A stretch of 64,000 nucleotides of DNA from Paratractidigestivibacter faecalis (GTDB taxonomy: Bacteria; Actinomycetota; Coriobacteriia; Coriobacteriales; Atopobiaceae), in the NCBI RefSeq assembly GCF_003416765.1, contig NZ_QSNG01000001.1, positions 1 through 64,000 on the forward strand, in the 5' to 3' direction. Shown in pieces: positions 59,372 to 64,000 of the stretch. The position numbers and the translations under genes are program-made. A model generated the notes under the pieces. That model did not search any database, was not told where the DNA came from, and saw only the letters and a list, made by a program, of their open reading frames with translations. Position 1 is the stretch's first letter. Each line of letters starts with the position of its first letter.

Positions 59372-61027
59372 ATGGGCGAGAAGCACGTTGCGTCGCTTGG
59401 CGGTATGACCAGAAGGGCGTTCTTTGGCGGCACGGCTGTCGTTGCGTGCGGCGCTGCGCTTGCAGGCTGCGGCACCGGCGGCTCCCAGAGCGACGCGTCC
59501 GGCTCTGCCGCTCAAGCCGGCGACACCCGCACCGTCACCATTGCAATGAGCCCCACCAACGAGCCCGACGCCGGCTTTGACCCGTGCGTGGCCTGGGGCT
59601 GCGGTGAGCACGTGCACGAGCCGCTCATCCAGTCAACGCTGATCACCACCAAGGAGGACATGTCCTTCGAGTGCGACCTTGCCACGGGCTATGAGTGCTC
59701 CGAGGACGGCCTCACCTGGACCTTCGCCCTGCGCGACGACGCCAAGTTCAGCGACGGCAAGCCCGTGCTGGCCGGCGACGCCGCCTTCACGATCAACACC
59801 ATCCGCGAGTCCAAGAACGCCCAGGCCGACCTCTCCATGGTCGAGGAGGCCACGGCTCCCGATGACGCCACGCTGGTCCTGCGCCTCTCCAAGCCCTACA
59901 ACGCGCTTCTCTACACCCTGGCCGTGGTGGGCATCGTCCCCGAGCACGCCTACGGGGCGGACTACGGCAGCGCCCCCATCGGCTCCGGCCGCTACGTGCT
60001 TGCGCAGTGGGATCACGGCCAGCAGGTCATCCTCGAGGCCAACCCGTCCTACTACGGCGAGGCCCCGCAGATGGAGCGCGTGGTTGTGGTCTTCATGGAG
60101 GAGGACGCGGCGCTGGCTGCCGTGCGCTCCGGCCAGGTGGACATGGCCTACACCTCCGCGACCCTGGCCGACCAGCAGGTGAGCGGCTACACGCTCGAGT
60201 CCTATGACACCGTGGACTCCCGTGGCTTCCAGATGCCCGTCATCCCCTCGGGCTCCACGCGCGAGGACGGTCCCAACACCTATCCCGCCGGCAACGACGT
60301 CACGTGCAACCTTGAGGTCCGTCGCGCCGTCAACCTGGTCATCGATCGCCAGGCCATTGTGAACGACGTGCTCGGCGGCCACGGCAGCGTTGCCTACAGC
60401 ATCGGTGACGGCATGCCCTGGGCAAGCGAGGACATGCGCTGCGAGCAGGATGTCAGCGCCGCGCAGGCGCTCCTCGAGGAGGCCGGCTGGACAAAGGGCG
60501 CCGACGGCATCTATGCCCGAGACGGCCTTTCTTGCGCCTTCGACCTCTACTACCCCACGGGTGACTCCGTCCGCCAGGCCATGGCGAACGCCCTGGCGGA
60601 CCAGCTGGGCAAGGCGGGCATCTCCGTCACGCCGCATGGTGGCAGCTGGGACGACCTCTATCCCCACGAGTTCAGCGACCCCATCATGTGGGGCTGGGGC
60701 TCCAACTCCCCGTCTGACGTCTACGAGCTCAACTACTCCGCGGGAACCATGAACTTCTCGTGCTACGAGAACCCCGCGACCGACGCCTACCTGGACGAGG
60801 CGCTTGCCACCAAGACCGTCGAAGAGTCCTTCCCGCTGTGGCAGCGTGCCGAGTGGGACGGCACCACGGGCATCGCTCCGCAGGGTGACGCCACGTGGGC
60901 CTGGATTGCCAACGTGAGCCACCTCTACTTCAAGCGTGAGGGCCTGAAGGTCGCTCGTCAGAAGCTGCAGCCCCACGGTCACGGCTGGTCCGTCCTCAAC
61001 AACGTGGACCTCTGGAGCTGGGAGTAG
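59372..61027 (+). CDS. Substrate-binding lipoprotein of a nickel/peptide ABC importer (SBP_bac_5)
   Basis: 551 aa. A Tat-type signal (GMTRRAFFGG) leads to lipobox LAGC near residue 35. The mature part has family-5 blocks such as FECDLATGYECSEDGLTWTFALRDDAKFSDGKPVLAGD and NLEVRRAVNLVIDRQAIV. Family 5 binds peptides, nickel-His complexes or sugars; nickel is inferred from the lar genes next to it and the His-rich ATPase. The ATG at 59372 follows ggagggg. Confidence 0.86.
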   Translation: MGEKHVASLGGMTRRAFFGGTAVVACGAALAGCGTGGSQSDASGSAAQAGDTRTVTIAMSPTNEPDAGFDPCVAWGCGEHVHEPLIQSTLITTKEDMSFECDLATGYECSEDGLTWTFALRDDAKFSDGKPVLAGDAAFTINTIRESKNAQADLSMVEEATAPDDATLVLRLSKPYNALLYTLAVVGIVPEHAYGADYGSAPIGSGRYVLAQWDHGQQVILEANPSYYGEAPQMERVVVVFMEEDAALAAVRSGQVDMAYTSATLADQQVSGYTLESYDTVDSRGFQMPVIPSGSTREDGPNTYPAGNDVTCNLEVRRAVNLVIDRQAIVNDVLGGHGSVAYSIGDGMPWASEDMRCEQDVSAAQALLEEAGWTKGADGIYARDGLSCAFDLYYPTGDSVRQAMANALADQLGKAGISVTPHGGSWDDLYPHEFSDPIMWGWGSNSPSDVYELNYSAGTMNFSCYENPATDAYLDEALATKTVEESFPLWQRAEWDGTTGIAPQGDATWAWIANVSHLYFKREGLKVARQKLQPHGHGWSVLNNVDLWSWE

Positions 61028-61028
61028 C

Positions 61029-62093
61029 GTGGACGAGCCTGGCGAGAAAAGCGCGGCCGCGAGTCGCTTCGGGGCGCCCCGGGCGACCGGGGCGTTTTGG
61101 CTGCCCCGTCCCGTGTCCGCGCTGCTCAGGCTTCTGCTGCTGCTTGCGGCCACGAGCGTGGTGACGTTTGCCCTGGTGGCGGCTTCGCCCGTCGACCCGG
61201 TGAAAGCAAACCTCGGCCAGGCGGCCTACGCCCAGATGAGCGAGGGTCAGCGCGCCCAGCTCGCCGAGTACTGGGGCGCGGACACGCCCCTTCCGGAGCG
61301 CTACGCCCACTGGCTCTCCGGCGCCCTGCGCGGAGACTTGGGCCAGAGCCTGCGCTTCGGGCGGCCCGTGACCGAGGTGGTGGGGGAGCGCTTTGCCAAC
61401 TCCGCCGCCCTCATGGCCTGCGCCTGGCTTCTTGCCGGCGTTGTGGGCCTGGGCCTGGGCGTCCTCGCGGGGAGCTGCCGCGGGAGCCTGGTGGATCGCG
61501 TCGTGAGCGGCATCTGCCTCGCACTCTCGTCGACGCCGTCCTTCTGGCTGGGCCTTTTGGCCGTCATGGTCTTCTCTGTGGCGCTTGGGTGGTTCCCGCT
61601 GGGCTTCTCCGTTCCCATCGGCGTCGACGCAGCGCAGGTCTCCTGGGCCGACAAGCTCCACCACATGGTGCTTCCCGCGCTGGTACTGGGCGTTGCCAAT
61701 GCGCCCTCAATTGCGCTCCACACCAGGCAGAAGACCGTCGAGGTCCTGGAGAGTGACTACGTGCGCTTTGCCCTGGGGCGGGGAGAGACGCCGCGTCAGG
61801 TGCTTCTGCGCCACGGCATGAGGAACCTCGTGCTGCCCGCGGTGACGCTGGAGTGCGCGTCCGTGGGAGAGATATTTGGCGGCTCGGTGCTGGTGGAGCA
61901 GGTCTTCTCGTACCCAGGCCTGGGACAGGCCGCGGTGACGGCGGGCCTTGGCGGAGACGCGCCGCTGCTCGTGGCCATAGCGCTGGCGTCTGCCCTGGTG
62001 GTCTTTGCGGGCAACGCCGCAGGAGACGCCATCTGTGCCCTCATTGACCCCAGAGTCCGCGATAGGAGGCGAGAGGCCAATGGCGCAAGGTGA
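61029..62093 (+). CDS. NikB/DppB-like permease
   Basis: 354 aa with six membrane helices. ALVAASPVDPVKANLG after the first helix, RYAHWLSGALRGDLGQSLRFGRPVTEVV and VARGE-like loop VRFALGRGETPRQVLLRHGMRNLVLPAVTL are those of DppB/NikB. The GTG at 61029 begins one base after the preceding stop. The first 30 residues are a polar extension. Confidence 0.88.
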   Translation: MDEPGEKSAAASRFGAPRATGAFWLPRPVSALLRLLLLLAATSVVTFALVAASPVDPVKANLGQAAYAQMSEGQRAQLAEYWGADTPLPERYAHWLSGALRGDLGQSLRFGRPVTEVVGERFANSAALMACAWLLAGVVGLGLGVLAGSCRGSLVDRVVSGICLALSSTPSFWLGLLAVMVFSVALGWFPLGFSVPIGVDAAQVSWADKLHHMVLPALVLGVANAPSIALHTRQKTVEVLESDYVRFALGRGETPRQVLLRHGMRNLVLPAVTLECASVGEIFGGSVLVEQVFSYPGLGQAAVTAGLGGDAPLLVAIALASALVVFAGNAAGDAICALIDPRVRDRRREANGAR

Positions 62094-62973
62094 CGTTCTG
62101 ACGGGGGCGGCTGCCAACCCCGCGGCTCCGCTGCTGCACGCCTCCGAGGTCAGGGGCGCCGGAAACCGCAGGCGCATGCTCGTGGGCGTGGTCTGCGCCT
62201 GCGCATTGTTGCTGGCCGCCGTTGTGGCTGGACGTCTGCTTTGGGACACCGCCGGCACCACGGACTTCTCCTCAAAGTGGCTGGCTCCCTGCCTTGAGCA
62301 CCCCTTCGGCACCGACTGGATGGGCCGAGACATGCTCGCCCGCACGCTGGCAGGCCTTTCTACCTCGGTCTTTGTGGGCCTTCTGGCCTCGGCAATCTCT
62401 GGCGTGGTGGCGCTGGCGCTGGCGCTTCTCGCCGCGCTGGGTGGACGGGCGGCGGACGCTACCGTTGCCTGGCTCGTCGACCTCGTCATGGGCGTTCCCC
62501 ACATGATCTTGCTCATCCTGGTGAGCTACGCGCTCGGGCGTGGCTTCTGGGGCGTGACGCTGGCAGTCGCGCTCACGCACTGGGGCAGCCTCGCCCGCGT
62601 GCTGCGCGCCGAGGCCGTGCAGGTTCGCGACCAGCCGTTCATGGCCCTGGCACGCGCCATGGGCGTCGGCCGAGCCCGCCTGGCACTCACCCACCTGTTG
62701 CCTGCGCTTCTGCCGCAGTTGCTCGTGGGCATGGTGCTGGCCTTTCCGCACGCCATCCTGCACGAGGCCTCCATCACGTTCTTGGGCTTCGGCCTCTCGG
62801 CAGACGAGCCTGCCATCGGAGTCATCCTCTCCGAGGCCATGCAGTACCTATCGACGGGTAGCTGGTGGCTGGCGGTGCTTCCGGGTGCGGCGCTCGTCGC
62901 GGTCGTGCTGGCCTTCGACAGGCTAGGGTCGCTTCTGCGCGACCTGGCTTCCGCCCGCGCGGCGCAGGCCTAG
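62080..62973 (+). CDS. NikC/DppC-like permease
   Basis: 297 aa. HPFGTDWMGRDMLARTLAG and the EAA loop LARAMGVGRARLALTHLLPALLP identify the second permease of peptide/nickel importers. The ATG at 62080 lies in gataggaggcgagaggcca and overlaps the NikB-like gene by 14 bases. Confidence 0.89.
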   Translation: MAQGDVLTGAAANPAAPLLHASEVRGAGNRRRMLVGVVCACALLLAAVVAGRLLWDTAGTTDFSSKWLAPCLEHPFGTDWMGRDMLARTLAGLSTSVFVGLLASAISGVVALALALLAALGGRAADATVAWLVDLVMGVPHMILLILVSYALGRGFWGVTLAVALTHWGSLARVLRAEAVQVRDQPFMALARAMGVGRARLALTHLLPALLPQLLVGMVLAFPHAILHEASITFLGFGLSADEPAIGVILSEAMQYLSTGSWWLAVLPGAALVAVVLAFDRLGSLLRDLASARAAQA

Positions 62974-62982
62974 GGAGGTGCC

Positions 62983-63966
62983 ATGGAGAAGGACGAGCAG
63001 GTGAAGGCTCAGACGTCTGGGGCGGCGGTCGCGCTGCCACACGCCGACGGCGAGCTGCACCATCATCACAGCCATGCTGGTGGCTCGCATCACGTGGGTG
63101 GCCACCACCTCCTGAGCGTGGAGCACCTGAGCGTTGGGTTTGACATGTACGACCCCCAGGCTCCGTTCTGGCGCGCGGGCCGCGTCCGCAGCGAGGTGCT
63201 GCACGACCTCACGCTGAGCGTGCATGCGGGAGAGATCCTTGCCGTCGTGGGAGCCAGCGGCTCTGGAAAGACCGTCCTGACCGATGCGCTCATGGGTCGC
63301 TGGGAGAACAACGCCGAGGTCAGAGGTTGCGTCTGGTTTGACGGAGAGCTCATGGACGCGGCTGGCCTGCGCGCCCTTGCGGGCCACGGCGTCTCGCTCG
63401 TGCCCCAGGGCGTGGGAAGCCTCGACCCGCTCATGCGCGTGGGCGAGCAGGTTCGCGGCGTTGCCCGGGGCGCCACCCGAGCAGAGCGCGCGGCCGACGC
63501 CGAGCGCCGCGTCGCCCGGCAGCGCGAGCTCTTTTGCTCCTATGGCCTTGCGCCTGAAGTGGAGCGCATGTACCCGCACGAGCTCTCCGGCGGCATGGCC
63601 CGACGCGCGCTGCTCATGTGTGCCCTCATGGACGATCCGCGCCTCATCATCGCCGACGAGCCCACGCCGGGCCTCGACCTTGATCTGGCCGTTCATGCCC
63701 TCGATGACCTGCGCTCCTTTGCTGACGGCGGCGGCGGGGTCCTGCTCGTGACCCACGACATCGAGCTGGCGTTGCTGGTTGCCGACCGCGTTGCCGTCTT
63801 CAAGGACGGAACCATCGTGGAGGAGACGAGCGTGCAGAGCTTCTCGTCTCCCGAGCTGCTGAGGCATCCCTTCTCGCGAGCGCTCTGGCACGCGCTGCCA
63901 GGGCATGACTTTGCGAGCACCGGCGGCGTGGCTGCCAATGCTGGCAATCCGGAGGTGGACGCATGA
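62983..63966 (+). CDS. NikD/DppD-like ATPase with His-rich N-terminus
   Basis: 327 aa. Walker A GASGSGKT near residue 90, Q-loop VPQGVGSLDPLMRV, signature LSGGMARR and Walker B LIIADEPTPGLD are present. The first 45 residues contain about 12 His (LHHHHSHAGGSHHVGGHH), unusual in this family and suggestive of nickel. It overlaps the last gene by four bases (ATGA). Confidence 0.9.
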   Translation: MEKDEQVKAQTSGAAVALPHADGELHHHHSHAGGSHHVGGHHLLSVEHLSVGFDMYDPQAPFWRAGRVRSEVLHDLTLSVHAGEILAVVGASGSGKTVLTDALMGRWENNAEVRGCVWFDGELMDAAGLRALAGHGVSLVPQGVGSLDPLMRVGEQVRGVARGATRAERAADAERRVARQRELFCSYGLAPEVERMYPHELSGGMARRALLMCALMDDPRLIIADEPTPGLDLDLAVHALDDLRSFADGGGGVLLVTHDIELALLVADRVAVFKDGTIVEETSVQSFSSPELLRHPFSRALWHALPGHDFASTGGVAANAGNPEVDA

Positions 63967-64000
63967 GTCTCGTGGCACAAGGCCTTTGCTTCTCGTATCC
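63963..64000 (+). CDS. NikE/DppF-like ATPase, 5' end only
   Basis: Only 12 codons are inside the window. The ATG overlaps the previous stop, and the readable start MSLVAQGLCFSY is the usual beginning of an ABC ATPase (a beta strand ending in the Tyr that stacks on ATP). A second ATPase is expected in this transporter type. Confidence 0.7.
   Translation, partial: MSLVAQGLCFSY

Overview
The window looks like a chromosome segment of a high-GC Gram-positive bacterium of the class Coriobacteriia, most likely close to Olsenella/Atopobium. The reasons are the type of 16S rRNA, the strong G/C preference at third codon positions, and the gene set (mannose-family PTS, Tat lipoproteins, a nickel-dependent lactate racemase, a Man-type sugar locus). 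The genus is an inference from my reading of the 16S and was not searched.

Layout. 1-7926 is ribosomal: the 3' part of one 23S plus 5S, then a complete 16S-23S-5S operon. Both rrn copies end in the same roughly 250 bp tail. In the complete copy that tail runs into the 3' end of a HelD-like helicase gene; in the first copy a 110 bp stump of the same gene is left behind. 10-16 kb holds a GtrA/glycosyltransferase pair, a ChbG-type deacetylase, a DUF3516-type helicase and an RpiR regulator. 16.5-23.3 kb is a sugar operon divergent from rpiR: PTS EIIA-IIB-IIC-IID, then HPS-like aldolase, PHI-like isomerase, DhaK-like and DhaL-like kinase subunits and a DUF89 protein, with a matching palindrome at both promoters. 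A Tat-lipoprotein GH3 glycosidase with swapped domain order follows.

26-31.7 kb carries a membrane protein of unknown function, pyrE, asnS, a HAD phosphatase and a RelB/PIN toxin-antitoxin pair. 31.7-38.4 kb (minus strand) is a DNA-processing or defence-like module: DUF554 membrane protein, TerB_N/TerB_C protein, BrxD-like DUF2791 ATPase, a small unknown ORF and an Lhr-like helicase. 38.4-49.5 kb has a spermidine-synthase-like methyltransferase, an AT-rich lipoprotein, htpG, a SixA-CHAD fusion, fumC, an FKBP isomerase and a CydDC-like ABC exporter pair. An IS3-family insertion sequence lies at 49.5-51.0 kb, followed by a YgbA-like protein, murI and degV.

53.5-64 kb is a nickel/lactate region: larA and a LarD-like channel on the plus strand, larE-larB-larC-tetR on the minus strand, and, divergent from larE, a nickel/peptide-type ABC importer whose ATPase has a His-rich N-terminus and whose last gene runs off the window. 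LarE, LarB and LarC build the nickel-pincer cofactor of LarA, so a dedicated nickel importer beside them makes physiological sense. No tRNA gene, CRISPR array or phage was seen.
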